A stretch of DNA of 64,000 nt from Caryophanales bacterium UBA1624 (GCA_002321395.1 DCMK01000077.1:13339-77338); one strand, 5' to 3'; positions 23,806 through 32,973 are shown, numbered from the stretch's first letter. A program made the numbers and translations. Notes: generated by a model not told the origin, from the sequence alone.

Positions 23806-26584
23806 CAGCGTTGTATGCCAAAATGTGAAAAGAAACTTCGGCGAGGAAAGACCGTTGCGGGGCGTTTCCTTTCGTTTGCCTAAGAAAGGGTTCTTTGGCG
23901 TTTTCGGTGCTTCCGGAAGCGGGAAGAGCACGTTGCTGAATATTCTTGGAATGCTTGATGATGGTTATGAAGGGGATGTTTTGATCCTTGGGAAGAACCC
24001 AAAGAGGATGAGCGAGTCGGAACGGTGCGCGTTCCGCCTCAAGGAAATCGGCTATGTGTTCCAATCGTTCAACCTCTTGGAGCTGGAAACGGTCGAATTC
24101 AATCTTTCGTTGCCCCTTCAGTCCTGCTATCTCGTCAAAAAAAGAAGGCGCGAAGCGAAAATCCGCGACGCCCTATCTCTTGTTGGCTTGGACGGTTATC
24201 AAAAGCGCGTTGTGAATACCCTTTCGGGGGGCGAAAAACAAAGGGTCGCCATTGCCCGGGCGGTCATGAACAATCCTTCTCTGCTGCTGCTCGATGAGCC
24301 AAGCGCCGCTTTGGACCACGAGAACTCCTCTCGTCTTTTTTCCGCTTTGGAAAAGATTTCTTCCCGCTGCCTCGTTGTTGTCGTGAGCCATGACGTGGAT
24401 TTGCTTTCCGCTCACGCCGACGCGATTCTTCAGCTAGATCAGGGCCAAATTGCGGGGTTTTCTTCAAAAAAGGAAGAGTCTTCCCAGAAACATCTTCCCG
24501 TAAGGATCCCAGGAAAAGAAAGGGCGCATCCCCGTTTGCCTTTCTTTTCTTTGCTTTTTCATGCTTGGCATATTTTAAAGAGAAAGAAGTGGCGTTCCTT
24601 CTTCACCGAAGGCGCCATCGCCGCAGGCCTGCTTGGCATTGGGATGTCTCTTTATTTGTCTTTTTCGATCTCTAGCCAAATTGAATCATCCTTTGCTTCG
24701 ATCGTGCCGGAAAACCGCATCATCATGAAGGGAAAGACAGAAACGGCCTCCCCTTATTCCAACGTTTATTCTTACTCAATGGCAAGCGCAAAGGCCCTCG
24801 TCGCTTCCTATCCCGATGAGCTGTTCGACTATGGGTCGAGTTTTGTTATGAACTTCGAAGAATGGTTTTCCGACGACAACTTCGTCTATGCCCTCCGCGG
24901 TTCGGAGCAAATCCCCTTGATTGGTTTTTCCGCCCGCTCATTCAACGATTATCAATGGCTCGATTTTGCTGATGGCGATTCTTTCTATCCGAACAAACCG
25001 CCTTCCATGGATTTCGACGAGATCATCCTCGGGCTGCCCTATTCGGATATGTTCCAACTTTGCTTCCGCTTGCAGATTGAGCGGAGCTTCGAAAGCTTGG
25101 GCGACTATCTTTCCGATCTTCCTCTGCCCATCGTTTTGCGTCTTTCGCGGTTGGACTATGGCTTTCAGGATGAACAAATTTTCAATTTGGTCAGTGTATG
25201 TCCTTCCGAAAAAAGAACGATTTACCATTCCGATCATCGATGGGCCCATTCTTTGTTCGTCGACAAAATGCGCTTTAAGCCCTGGAATGGATCCGAGACC
25301 CCTTCCCCTCAAGCGATTTATGAGGTGCCCTACGTTGAGCCTAGGGGCGGTGCCTCCTCCTTTTTGTCTAAAATTCGGGTCGAGGACAAATACAAAGGCA
25401 TTGTCTTTCAAAGGGTCTCATCTTTCTTTTTAGGTTCCTTAATGGAAAAAGGGGACGCCACGGATATCCGAAGGCTTTATCTGTTTTCCTGCGATTTATC
25501 AGGACCCTGCTGGAAGGAGATCGAAGAAGTGTCGTCATCCTCGCCTTTCATTTTGGGGAGGGATGTTTTGACCCCAGGCGGGTATTTCGCCGATCCGCAA
25601 TCCCTCGTTTCCGGGTTTTTAAAACACTTGGTTTTCACGCCGAGCGAAGAGGAAGCGAAGGCAGTGGTGGATTCTTACTCCAGACTGCCGCTCGCCCAAA
25701 AAGACGTTCCGATAGAATTGCCGGGATTTTGCAAAGATGTCGGGGTTTTGCAAACTTCTTTGCCCTTGAGAACCGTTTACGGAGAAAAGGAATTTGACTT
25801 TGGCAAGGCGCCGATCAACTATGAAGAAATCGGCGTTTCGTCCGCTTTGTACCGAAATTGGGGCCAACCGGAGGAAGTCTATGTAGCCACCGAACTTGAA
25901 GGAACGGAAGCTGGGGATTTTTACGATCGCGAGTTTTCCCTGAGCAAAGTCAAGGTCACCGGGGTGAAAGAAAACGATGTCGAGGCGATTTACCTTTGTT
26001 CGGACTGGTCCGCGGACTTTCTTTTTCTCTCCGCCGGGGCGGACCCCTTCTCCCTTCTTCCGAATGGAGCGATTTTCCAAATCGATGAAGGCGCGGATCT
26101 TCCATCCGTTTTGTCTGAGCTTCGCGAATCCTTCCCAAAATTCCGATTCGGTTCCCCGACGCTTGAGGTTTCCTCCGCAATCGAAAGTTCCTTGGGTTAT
26201 ATCAAAAAGGTTTTGGCGTTCTTCGCCGCGTTTGCTTTTCTTTTGTCGTTTCTTCTTTCCACGATCGTTTTGGGGATCACGCTCAAGGAAAACGGGAAAG
26301 AAGCGCGGCTGCTGTTCGCAATGGGGGCGGACAGGAAGCAATTGTCGAAGGCACTGCTATGCCACATCTTGCTGTCCTTGGGGGCGGCTTTGGTTTCATC
26401 CTGTCTTTCCCTTTTGGCCTTAGAAGCGGTGGTCAGCATATATTTGGCCCGCTCCTTCGGAACGCCGATCCGGTTGGGGCTTTCCTTGCTTCCTTTATGG
26501 GGATGCTTGGGCTGTTCCTGCGTTTTCCTCCTTTGTTTCTATGTTTTGATTTCATTTCGCCTAAGGCGCAGCAAAATTTGGTAA
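23798..26584 (+). CDS. fused ABC ATPase-FtsX permease
   Basis: 928-residue fusion. Residues 1-225 are an ABC ATPase (GASGSGKST, VFQSFNLLE, LSGGEKQR, LLLLDEPSAALDHE, VVSHD). After a charged linker come one transmembrane segment (about 265-290), a roughly 500-residue extracytoplasmic region, and three C-terminal segments (about 805-925), the MacB topology. The ectodomain is much larger than the 200-250 residues of typical MacB. No peptide, immunity or regulator gene is adjacent, so export of peptides or drugs versus cell-envelope signalling cannot be decided. Confidence 0.87.
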   Translation: MNDSVVCQNVKRNFGEERPLRGVSFRLPKKGFFGVFGASGSGKSTLLNILGMLDDGYEGDVLILGKNPKRMSESERCAFRLKEIGYVFQSFNLLELETVEFNLSLPLQSCYLVKKRRREAKIRDALSLVGLDGYQKRVVNTLSGGEKQRVAIARAVMNNPSLLLLDEPSAALDHENSSRLFSALEKISSRCLVVVVSHDVDLLSAHADAILQLDQGQIAGFSSKKEESSQKHLPVRIPGKERAHPRLPFFSLLFHAWHILKRKKWRSFFTEGAIAAGLLGIGMSLYLSFSISSQIESSFASIVPENRIIMKGKTETASPYSNVYSYSMASAKALVASYPDELFDYGSSFVMNFEEWFSDDNFVYALRGSEQIPLIGFSARSFNDYQWLDFADGDSFYPNKPPSMDFDEIILGLPYSDMFQLCFRLQIERSFESLGDYLSDLPLPIVLRLSRLDYGFQDEQIFNLVSVCPSEKRTIYHSDHRWAHSLFVDKMRFKPWNGSETPSPQAIYEVPYVEPRGGASSFLSKIRVEDKYKGIVFQRVSSFFLGSLMEKGDATDIRRLYLFSCDLSGPCWKEIEEVSSSSPFILGRDVLTPGGYFADPQSLVSGFLKHLVFTPSEEEAKAVVDSYSRLPLAQKDVPIELPGFCKDVGVLQTSLPLRTVYGEKEFDFGKAPINYEEIGVSSALYRNWGQPEEVYVATELEGTEAGDFYDREFSLSKVKVTGVKENDVEAIYLCSDWSADFLFLSAGADPFSLLPNGAIFQIDEGADLPSVLSELRESFPKFRFGSPTLEVSSAIESSLGYIKKVLAFFAAFAFLLSFLLSTIVLGITLKENGKEARLLFAMGADRKQLSKALLCHILLSLGAALVSSCLSLLALEAVVSIYLARSFGTPIRLGLSLLPLWGCLGCSCVFLLCFYVLISFRLRRSKIW

Positions 26585-26616
26585 AAAGCTATGTTTCCAA
26601 GCAAGGGAAAAGGTGC

Positions 26617-26622
26617 TAATAT
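26617..26622 (+). promoter_or_regulatory. csp promoter (extended -10)
   Basis: TGcTAATAT (26614-26622). The same GTGCTAAT string occurs in the hup promoter. The predicted leader is about 49 nt, short compared with classic cold-shock mRNAs. Confidence 0.5.
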
Positions 26623-26677
26623 CATGCACAGCCAAACAACCTTTTGAGGCGTTATGGCTAGGAAGGTTAGGAGTCTC

Positions 26678-26878
26678 ATGAAGGGAACAGTTAAAATGTT
26701 CAACAAAGAGAAGGGTTATGGTTTTATTCATGCCGAAGACAACCAGGACTACTTCTTCCACTACTCTGCTCTTCTGATGGACGACTACAAGACCGCCGAA
26801 CCCGGCGAGCATGTAGAGTTCGAAATCGAAGAGTCTCAGCGTGGGCCGCGTGCTAAGAACGTTAAGAAAGTCGACTAA
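26678..26878 (+). CDS. csp: cold-shock protein
   Basis: Single CSD beta-barrel RNA/DNA chaperone of 66 residues, the standard size. RNP1 is KGYGFI (residues 13-18) and RNP2 is DYFFHYSAL, where most CSPs have DVFVHFSAI. ATG 26678 is chosen because TTAGGAG lies 5 nt upstream and the product then starts MKGTVKMFN as in the family; the upstream in-frame ATG at 26654 has no such support. A strong terminator follows. Confidence 0.95.
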   Translation: MKGTVKMFNKEKGYGFIHAEDNQDYFFHYSALLMDDYKTAEPGEHVEFEIEESQRGPRAKNVKKVD

Positions 26879-26896
26879 TTTAACCTAGCTGGTTAC

Positions 26897-26924
26897 GCCT
26901 CCGAGTCTCTCGGAGGCCTTTTTT
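26897..26924 (+). terminator. csp terminator
   Basis: Perfect 9-bp stem GCCTCCGAG / CTCGGAGGC with a TCT loop, followed by CTTTTTT. Confidence 0.93.
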
Positions 26925-26959
26925 GTTCTCTTCTTCTTTTTCACGCGCGCGCAAAGCGC

Positions 26960-26965
26960 TAAAAT
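26960..26965 (+). promoter_or_regulatory. -10 box of the ychF operon
   Basis: TAAAAT about 30 nt before the ychF ATG. A Shine-Dalgarno-like AGGAAG lies between, so this mRNA has a normal leader. Confidence 0.45.
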
Positions 26966-26994
26966 GCTCGTGCCATTTTTAGGAAGTAAACGTT

Positions 26995-28110
26995 ATGCCA
27001 TTAAAAGCTGGAATCGTTGGGCTCCCCAACGTTGGAAAATCTACCCTATTCAACGCGATCACCAATTCTCACGTTGAAGCTGCGAATTATCCTTTCGCGA
27101 CCATCAAACCGAACACGGGCGTCGTCATCGTCCCGGATGAGAGGCTCGATTTCCTTTGCGATATGTTCCATCCCGCCCGCAAAGTCAATGCGACCTTCGA
27201 TTTCTATGATATCGCAGGCCTTGTCAAAGGCGCCTCCAAAGGGGAAGGGCTCGGCAACCAGTTCTTGGCGGCCATCCGTGAATGCGACGCCATCTGCGAG
27301 GTCGTCCGATGCTTTGATTCCAATGAAATCATCCACGTGGAGAACACGGTCGATCCCTCCCGCGACATCGGCATCATCGATCTTGAGTTGGCCATGGCCG
27401 ATTACGAAAGCGTGCAAAACCGCATTGCGAAGCAGGGCATTAAAGCCCGCGTCGCCCATGACAAGGTCGCTCAATACGAAATGGCCATTCTCTCTCCCCT
27501 TGAGAAATGGCTGGGGGAGGGGAAGCCCGCCCGCACTTGCCCGGAATTGAGCGAAGAGCAAAAAGAGTACGCCAAGAAAAACTTCTTCCTGCTTTCGGCC
27601 AAACCCATCATTTACGTCGCCAACGTTGCCGATTCGGACTACACCGACCTCGACCACTGCGCTTATTACCAAACCGTCTGCCGCATCGCTGCGGAGCAGC
27701 ATGCGCAGTGCATCCCCGTTTCCTGCGAAATCGAATATGAGATCTCTCAGCTTGGGCCTCAGGAGAAAAAAGAATTCCTGGAAACCCTCGGGGCCAGCGA
27801 AAGCGGGCTCGACAAGCTGGTCAAAGCCGCTTATAAGCTTCTGAATTTGTCGACCTTCTTCACTTGCGGGACCGATGAATGCCGCGCCTGGACGTTCGTG
27901 AATGGGATGAGCGCCCCGGAGTGTGCCGGCATCATCCATACCGATTTCCAAAAAGGCTTCATCAAAGCGGAATGCTATGACTTCGAAGTCCTGAAGGAGC
28001 TCGGCTCGGAAGCGGCCGTGAAAGAAGCCGGAAAGCTTCGCCAAGAAGGAAAGGATTATCGGATGAAGGACGGAGACGTCGTCTTCTTCCGATTCAACGT
28101 CACGAAATGA
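26995..28110 (+). CDS. ychF: redox-regulated ATPase YchF
   Basis: Obg-family P-loop NTPase that prefers ATP, associates with ribosomes and influences oxidative-stress responses. 371 residues, normal length. GLPNVGKST (residues 9-17), [16 protein letters not shown] (switch II), the NVAD segment that replaces the GTP-specific NKxD, and a C-terminal TGS domain ([12 protein letters not shown] onward). Overlaps ispF by 4 nt. Confidence 0.97.
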   Translation: MPLKAGIVGLPNVGKSTLFNAITNSHVEAANYPFATIKPNTGVVIVPDERLDFLCDMFHPARKVNATFDFYDIAGLVKGASKGEGLGNQFLAAIRECDAICEVVRCFDSNEIIHVENTVDPSRDIGIIDLELAMADYESVQNRIAKQGIKARVAHDKVAQYEMAILSPLEKWLGEGKPARTCPELSEEQKEYAKKNFFLLSAKPIIYVANVADSDYTDLDHCAYYQTVCRIAAEQHAQCIPVSCEIEYEISQLGPQEKKEFLETLGASESGLDKLVKAAYKLLNLSTFFTCGTDECRAWTFVNGMSAPECAGIIHTDFQKGFIKAECYDFEVLKELGSEAAVKEAGKLRQEGKDYRMKDGDVVFFRFNVTK

Positions 28111-28628
28111 GCGACATCCGCATCGGAATCGGCGAGGACATCCACCGCCTCGCTCCGGGGAAGAAACTCGTTTTGGGCGGGATGGAAATCCCATATTCGA
28201 AAGGCCTCCTCGCCCATAGCGATGGGGACGTCGTCTATCACGCCGTCAGCGATGCCCTTTTGGGGGCCTTGGCCTTGGGCGACATCGGAAAGCACTTCCG
28301 AACCGACGACCCAAAATGGGACGGCGCCCCCAGCAGGATCATTGTCTCCGAAGTCATGAAACTGGTCGGCGAGGCGGGGTACCGAGTTGGGAACCTCGAT
28401 GTCGTCATCTTGGCGGAGGAACCGCATTTATCCCCTTACGTCGAAGGGATGCGCGTGAATTTGGCCTTCCTCCTGAACGTTCCCATGAACCGAGTCGGCA
28501 TCCAAGTCGGAACCGATGAAGGCTTAGGGGAAGTGGGTAGGAAAGAAGGGATTCGCGCGCGAGCATCCGTTCTGCTATTCGAAAAAGAAGAAAGAGAGGA
28601 AAAAACATGGACAACGACATCCGATTGA
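28107..28628 (+). CDS. ispF: 2-C-methyl-D-erythritol 2,4-cyclodiphosphate synthase
   Basis: Fifth step of the MEP isoprenoid pathway; forms the cyclic diphosphate with loss of CMP. 173 residues, about 15 longer than usual at the C-terminus. GIGEDIHRLAPG carries zinc ligands in the usual D-x-H place, LLAHSDGDVVYHAVSDALLGA is the active-site signature, and DVVILAEEPHL is a core strand. The extra tail (EKEEREEKTWTTTSD) is exactly the region that overlaps argS by 22 nt. ispD of the same pathway is at 44.4-45.1 kb. Confidence 0.95.
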   Translation: MSDIRIGIGEDIHRLAPGKKLVLGGMEIPYSKGLLAHSDGDVVYHAVSDALLGALALGDIGKHFRTDDPKWDGAPSRIIVSEVMKLVGEAGYRVGNLDVVILAEEPHLSPYVEGMRVNLAFLLNVPMNRVGIQVGTDEGLGEVGRKEGIRARASVLLFEKEEREEKTWTTTSD

Positions 28629-30235
28629 AACAAGCTTTGCTGCCCTTGCTGGCCGAACTCGGCGTTCCGGCTCAGGAAAGCGACATCGTCATCGAAAGAA
28701 GCCGCGATGCTTCCCATGGCGATTACGCGACCAATTGCGCGATGAAATTCGCGAAGAAAATCGGGAAGAATCCCCGTGAATTGGCGGGGATCATCGCCGA
28801 TAAGCTGAAACTCGATTTCGTCGAGAAAGTGGAAATCGCTGGACCGGGCTTCATCAACTTCTTCTTGAAGCATGGGGCTTTGACGGATATTCTGCCCCGG
28901 ATTTTCGAACAAAAATCCTCCTTTGGGCGCGCGGAGAGGAACGGTCAGAAGATCGACATCGAATACGTTTCCGCCAACCCGACGGGCGACCTTCACCTTG
29001 GCCATACCCGCTGCGCAGCGGTCGGAGACGTCATCTCCTCCCTCCTTGATTGGGCCGGATATGACGTCACTCGCGAATATTACGTCAACGACTGCGGCAA
29101 CCAAGTCGAGCATTTGGGGCACTCTATCCGCGCTCGTTACCACGAAGCCTTCGGAGAACCTTTGGATTTGGCGGAGGACGACTATCACGGCACCGACTTG
29201 ATCGCGATCGCGAACCAAATCAAAAGCCAATACGGGGACAAGTACCTTGCTGATAGCCAAGAATCCCATGATTTCTTCATCCGCTTCGGCATCGATGCTG
29301 AGTTGAAGAAGATTTGGGACGATTTGGCCGCCTTCCGCGTCCATTTCGACAAAGTCAGCTACGAAAGCGACATCCGCAAGGGCGGGACCATCGAAAAGAC
29401 CGTCGCGAAGCTCCGCGAAAAGGGCTATGTCTATGAAAAGGATGGGGCGACTTATTTGGCCACCAGCAAATTCGTGGACGATAAGGACCGGCCCATCATT
29501 AAATCCGATGGGCTTTACACTTATTTCATGCCCGACATTTGCTATCACTACAACAAGATGGACCGTGGTTACGATCATCTTATTGACGTTTTGGGGGCCG
29601 ACCACCATGGCTACATTGGCCGCATGAAGAGCGCCTTGATGATGGGAGGGTATCCCGAAGACTGTTTGGAAGCCCAATTCGTCCAAGTCGTCCGCGTTTA
29701 CCGTGATGGCCAGGAAGTGAAAATGAGCAAGAGGACTGGGAAGGCCATCGCCCATCGCGAGCTTATCGAAGACGTCGGCGTCGACGCGGTTCGCTACTTC
29801 TTCGTCGAGCGCAGCGCTTCCAGCCATTTGGACTTCAATTACAACCTCGCGATGGAACAAAGCTCCAGCAATCCGGTCTTCTATTGCCAATATGCCCATG
29901 CTCGGTGCGCTTCGCTTCTGAAATTGGGGGAGGGGATTCCTCTTGATGAGAGCGGGAAGATGCTCAAAGAGCCCCAAGAATTCGCCATTTTGAAACATTT
30001 GGCTGATTTTCCGAGTATGATAGAGTCCGCCGCGAAGGAGCGTGAGCCCGCCAAAATGGCCGCCTACGTTCACAAACTCGCTGGTTTGGTCCATGAATTC
30101 TACGCTTCTTGCCGAATCATCGACCGCGATAACTTAGACTTGACCTCTTCACGCCTTGGACTTATAAAGGCTTGCGAGATCGTCTTGGAAAATGGGCTCG
30201 GGATCCTTGGGGTCTCCGCTCCGGAAAAAATGTGA
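28607..30235 (+). CDS. argS: arginyl-tRNA synthetase
   Basis: Class I aminoacyl-tRNA synthetase. 542 residues: N-terminal additional domain (about 1-85), HIGH motif as HLGH in NPTGDLHLGHTR near residue 130, KMSKR motif as KMSKRTG near residue 374, and a C-terminal DALR anticodon-binding helical domain. ATG 28607 lies inside ispF with AGAGAGG upstream. It has the canonical lysine-containing KMSKR, unlike many ArgRS that lack it. Confidence 0.97.
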   Translation: MDNDIRLKQALLPLLAELGVPAQESDIVIERSRDASHGDYATNCAMKFAKKIGKNPRELAGIIADKLKLDFVEKVEIAGPGFINFFLKHGALTDILPRIFEQKSSFGRAERNGQKIDIEYVSANPTGDLHLGHTRCAAVGDVISSLLDWAGYDVTREYYVNDCGNQVEHLGHSIRARYHEAFGEPLDLAEDDYHGTDLIAIANQIKSQYGDKYLADSQESHDFFIRFGIDAELKKIWDDLAAFRVHFDKVSYESDIRKGGTIEKTVAKLREKGYVYEKDGATYLATSKFVDDKDRPIIKSDGLYTYFMPDICYHYNKMDRGYDHLIDVLGADHHGYIGRMKSALMMGGYPEDCLEAQFVQVVRVYRDGQEVKMSKRTGKAIAHRELIEDVGVDAVRYFFVERSASSHLDFNYNLAMEQSSSNPVFYCQYAHARCASLLKLGEGIPLDESGKMLKEPQEFAILKHLADFPSMIESAAKEREPAKMAAYVHKLAGLVHEFYASCRIIDRDNLDLTSSRLGLIKACEIVLENGLGILGVSAPEKM

Positions 30236-30249
30236 AAGGAAAAAACGCA

Positions 30250-30675
30250 ATGAAAAACGAATCCATGATCGACGCCGCCTACTCGATTCTCGCCGCTTCG
30301 GAAGGCCCCATCTCCTTCAAAGAACTTTGGGAAAAAATCAAAGCAGCTTTGGAAATCGGACCGGATGAGGAAGCTTCCCGCATTGGCCATTTCTACACCG
30401 ACATCTCTTTGGATGGGCGCTTTGTGGAAGGGAAAGACAACACTTGGAATCTCCGTTCCCGCACCCCTTATGACAATGTGCACATTGATATGTCCGACGT
30501 TTACACCGATCTCAGCGAATCCGATATGGACGATGCCGATAAGGCCGAAGACGCCGCCTATGACGCTTCCGTTCAAGGGGCCGTCCTTTCGGAGGAACCG
30601 GAACCCGAAGAAGGGGAAGAGGCTTCTCATAAACCCGAAACCGCAGAAGATCTTGGCCTTAAGGATATCGCCTGA
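30250..30675 (+). CDS. rpoE: RNA polymerase delta subunit
   Basis: Gram-positive-specific RNAP accessory subunit that promotes recycling and displaces nucleic acids. 141 residues: N-terminal HARE-HTH domain (about 1-75; SMIDAAYSILAASEGPISFKELWEKI) and an unstructured, very acidic C-terminal half. ATG 30250 has GAAAGGAAAA upstream and follows argS by 14 nt. It is smaller than the 170-190 aa Bacillus protein. A good terminator follows. Confidence 0.93.
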   Translation: MKNESMIDAAYSILAASEGPISFKELWEKIKAALEIGPDEEASRIGHFYTDISLDGRFVEGKDNTWNLRSRTPYDNVHIDMSDVYTDLSESDMDDADKAEDAAYDASVQGAVLSEEPEPEEGEEASHKPETAEDLGLKDIA

Positions 30676-30690
30676 ATCGAAAGTCAACGG

Positions 30691-30717
30691 AGCGCCTGCG
30701 AAACGTAGGCGCTTTTT
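30691..30717 (+). terminator. rpoE terminator
   Basis: 10-bp stem AGCGCCTGCG / CGTAGGCGCT with one G-U pair and an AAA loop, followed by TTTTTC. Confidence 0.9.
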
Positions 30718-30746
30718 CTTTCCCTTTTCGCGAAAAGAAGGTATCT

Positions 30747-30752
30747 TATAAA
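30747..30752 (+). promoter_or_regulatory. -10 box of nrnA, leaderless type
   Basis: TATAAA ending 6 nt before ATG 30759; no Shine-Dalgarno sequence. Confidence 0.5.
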
Positions 30753-30758
30753 GCTTTT

Positions 30759-31715
30759 ATGGCCACCTTTCAAGAATTGCTCGAAACTATAAAAAAAGAA
30801 AGTACCATCACGATTTGGGGCCACGCCATCCCCGACGGGGATTGCTATGGAAGCCAAATTGGCTTGCGAGAGATCCTGCGGGCCAATTTTCCGAACAAAA
30901 AGGTTTACGCCATCGGGAGCGGGATCCCCGCTTTGTTCTCGCGCCTTTCACCCATGGATTCCGTGGACGAGGAAACCATCGCTTCCTCCTTGGCGATATT
31001 GGTCGACGTATCCTGCTTAAGGCGGGTCGAAGACAAGCGCGTATTCCTCGCGAAGAAATTCGCGAAGTTCGATCATCACGACCCCAATAAACGCGGGGAA
31101 GATTTCCCCTATCCCGATTTCTGCGTGGATCCTCGCAAAATCGCCTGCGCCGAATTGATCGAAAACTTCGCGTTCTTCAATCATCTGAAACTTACAAAAT
31201 TGGCCGCAGAAGCCCTTTATACCGGTATTTTTACCGACTCCGGATGCTTTCGGTTTTATGGGACGAACCAAGGAACCTTCCAGGCGGTCCGCCGCTTAGC
31301 CAAAGAAGGGATCGACCCTCTTTCGATTCGAGCGATTCTTGAACGGGAGTCGGAAAACGTAAGACGTTTCAAAGCCTTTTTACGCTCGAAAGTCCAAAAG
31401 ACGAAGGATGTTACGTATGTGATAATTGGCCCCAAGGATTATCTTTCTTTTGGGCTTTCTTTCGAAGAAGCGGGGTCGTTTGTGAACGCGATCGAATCCG
31501 TGGAATCTCCTAACATTTATTGCCTGTTCGTGGAAGACGGGAAAGGCGAATACCGCGGCGAGCTGCGTTCGAACAAGGGCTATCCCGTTCAGCCTACGGC
31601 GACCCATTTCCATGGAGGCGGGCATCTTTTCGCCTCGGGGACAAGCACTTACAGCGAAGAGGAATGCCGGAAAGTCGTCGAAGAGCTGACGCGGGTCAAA
31701 AAGCTTCCGTTATAA
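30759..31715 (+). CDS. nrnA: DHH phosphoesterase NrnA (nanoRNase / pAp phosphatase)
   Basis: Degrades 2-5-mer RNAs to mononucleotides and dephosphorylates 3'-phosphoadenosine 5'-phosphate. 318 residues: DHH domain with GHAIPDGDCYGS (metal ligands, residues 21-32), LVDVSCL and FDHHDPN; C-terminal DHHA1 domain with the nucleotide-binding HFHGGGHLFASG. It is followed 19 nt later by cysQ, which also hydrolyses pAp. Confidence 0.95.
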   Translation: MATFQELLETIKKESTITIWGHAIPDGDCYGSQIGLREILRANFPNKKVYAIGSGIPALFSRLSPMDSVDEETIASSLAILVDVSCLRRVEDKRVFLAKKFAKFDHHDPNKRGEDFPYPDFCVDPRKIACAELIENFAFFNHLKLTKLAAEALYTGIFTDSGCFRFYGTNQGTFQAVRRLAKEGIDPLSIRAILERESENVRRFKAFLRSKVQKTKDVTYVIIGPKDYLSFGLSFEEAGSFVNAIESVESPNIYCLFVEDGKGEYRGELRSNKGYPVQPTATHFHGGGHLFASGTSTYSEEECRKVVEELTRVKKLPL

Positions 31716-31734
31716 TTCCCTCGGAGGGAAAAAG

Positions 31735-32520
31735 ATGTATCAAAAAGAACTGTCCGAAGCCATTGGCGCGGCGAAAGAAGCCGCTACAAAGATTTTGGAG
31801 ATTTACCATTCTGATTTCGAGGTCGAAATCAAAAGCGACGATTCTCCGGTTACGAATGCGGATAAGACTGCGGATGAGATGATTCGCTCCCGCCTGAAAC
31901 GCACTTTCCCCGAATATGGATTCTTGACCGAGGAAAGCAGGGATACGAAAGAGCGCCTATCGAAAAAAGCGGTTTGGATTATTGACCCAGTGGATGGGAC
32001 CAAAGAATTCGTTTCGCGGAATGGGCAATTCACGACCAACATCGCTTTGGCGGTGGACGGGCAGGTTGTCGTTGGAGTGATCAACGTTCCGGTTCTTGGT
32101 TTGCTTTATTATGCGGTGAAAGGAGAAGGAGCTTATCGGATGGACGGAAACGGGAATTGCGTTCGAATCCATTGCTCCGATCGCGATTCCAAGCTTCGCG
32201 CAGTGCGCTCGATTTCCTTTTTCAACGAAAAAGAGAAAGCTTTCTACAAGTCCCATGCGGACTGCTTCGAAGGGGAGGCTGTCCCCATCGGCGCGGCCAA
32301 TAAATTCTGTGTCATCGCCGAAGGCAAATACGATTTCTTCTACCGCATGTCTTCAGGAACCAAGGAATGGGACGTCGCGGCAGGAGACCTTCTGATCCAA
32401 GAAGCGGGAGGCGCTATGGTTCAGCCCGATGGAACGGCATTCCATTACAATCGCGAGGATGTTTATAACCGTCAGGGATACATTATCGCCAACAAAAAGG
32501 AGAACCTGATTCTCAAATAA
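31735..32520 (+). CDS. cysQ: 3'(2'),5'-bisphosphate nucleotidase CysQ (inositol-monophosphatase family)
   Basis: Mg-dependent phosphatase of pAp/PAPS. 261 residues. Metal and substrate motifs: DDSPVTNADK near residue 34, LTEES, DPVDGTKEF near residue 83 with the NGQFTTNIAL continuation typical of CysQ, and TKEWDVAAGDLL near residue 204. ATG 31735 has CGGAGGG upstream. Related IMPases cannot be fully excluded, but the DGTKEF form favours CysQ. Confidence 0.9.
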   Translation: MYQKELSEAIGAAKEAATKILEIYHSDFEVEIKSDDSPVTNADKTADEMIRSRLKRTFPEYGFLTEESRDTKERLSKKAVWIIDPVDGTKEFVSRNGQFTTNIALAVDGQVVVGVINVPVLGLLYYAVKGEGAYRMDGNGNCVRIHCSDRDSKLRAVRSISFFNEKEKAFYKSHADCFEGEAVPIGAANKFCVIAEGKYDFFYRMSSGTKEWDVAAGDLLIQEAGGAMVQPDGTAFHYNREDVYNRQGYIIANKKENLILK

Positions 32521-32540
32521 GGGTTCCGTCCATCAACGAA

Positions 32541-32572
32541 GCCGTTCCGCGAATTTCGCGGGGCGGTTTTTT
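32541..32572 (+). terminator. nrnA-cysQ terminator
   Basis: 10-bp stem CCGTTCCGCG / CGCGGGGCGG with two G-U pairs and an AATTT loop, followed by six T. Confidence 0.88.
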
Positions 32573-32696
32573 AACGGAATCGCCAGCCATGGATTTTGAT
32601 TATCCCGTTATTTCTTTAAAGAAGTCGAATTTGCGAAAGACGAGGCTTGTTCTTTGAATGAAAAGCATTATTCTTGTTCCTAGAAAGGAAAAATTC

Positions 32697-32933
32697 ATGA
32701 AATTCTTCAATAGCTTGCCCAGGATCGTCCAATTCATTTTGCTCTTGATCCCTGGCGTCAACTGGGTTGTCGAACTTGTCGTTCGTATCACCGCTGTCGT
32801 TGAAAAGCCGAAAGGAACTCACAACATCCTTGGCCTTGTGTTGGCCATCATTCCGTTCACCGGAACGATCCTTGGATACGCTGATTTGGTTTGGGTTCTT
32901 CTCTATAAGCACCTTCTTTGGGCCAACGACTAA
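32697..32933 (+). CDS. small hydrophobic protein with two membrane segments
   Basis: Unrecognised 78-residue protein, MKFFNSLPRIVQFILLLIPG at the start, with two hydrophobic stretches (about residues 8-33 and 42-70) separated by a basic EKPKGTHN hairpin. It looks like a small membrane-inserted protein. ATG 32697 has GAAAGG upstream and a TATTCT-like -10 further up; the earlier in-frame ATG at 32658 would put that ribosome-binding site inside the frame. Monocistronic, with its own terminator. Confidence 0.7.
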   Translation: MKFFNSLPRIVQFILLLIPGVNWVVELVVRITAVVEKPKGTHNILGLVLAIIPFTGTILGYADLVWVLLYKHLLWAND

Positions 32934-32950
32934 TCCACGCGGAAAAGTGA

Positions 32951-32973
32951 AGAGGGGGAGCTCCCCTCTTTTT
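32951..32973 (+). terminator. terminator after the small membrane protein
   Basis: Stem AGAGGGG / CCCCTCT with a GAGCT loop, followed by TTTTT. The 137 nt from here to the next gene hold a TAAAAT at 32998-33003, the inverted repeat GCAAC-CATTA-GTTGC (33024-33038) and a second TAAAAT at 33087-33092. Confidence 0.85.

Noticed and set aside
28436..30094. 552-codon minus-strand frame across argS
   Set aside because: Antisense shadow of argS; no motif, no start signal, and it crosses the ispF-argS overlap.
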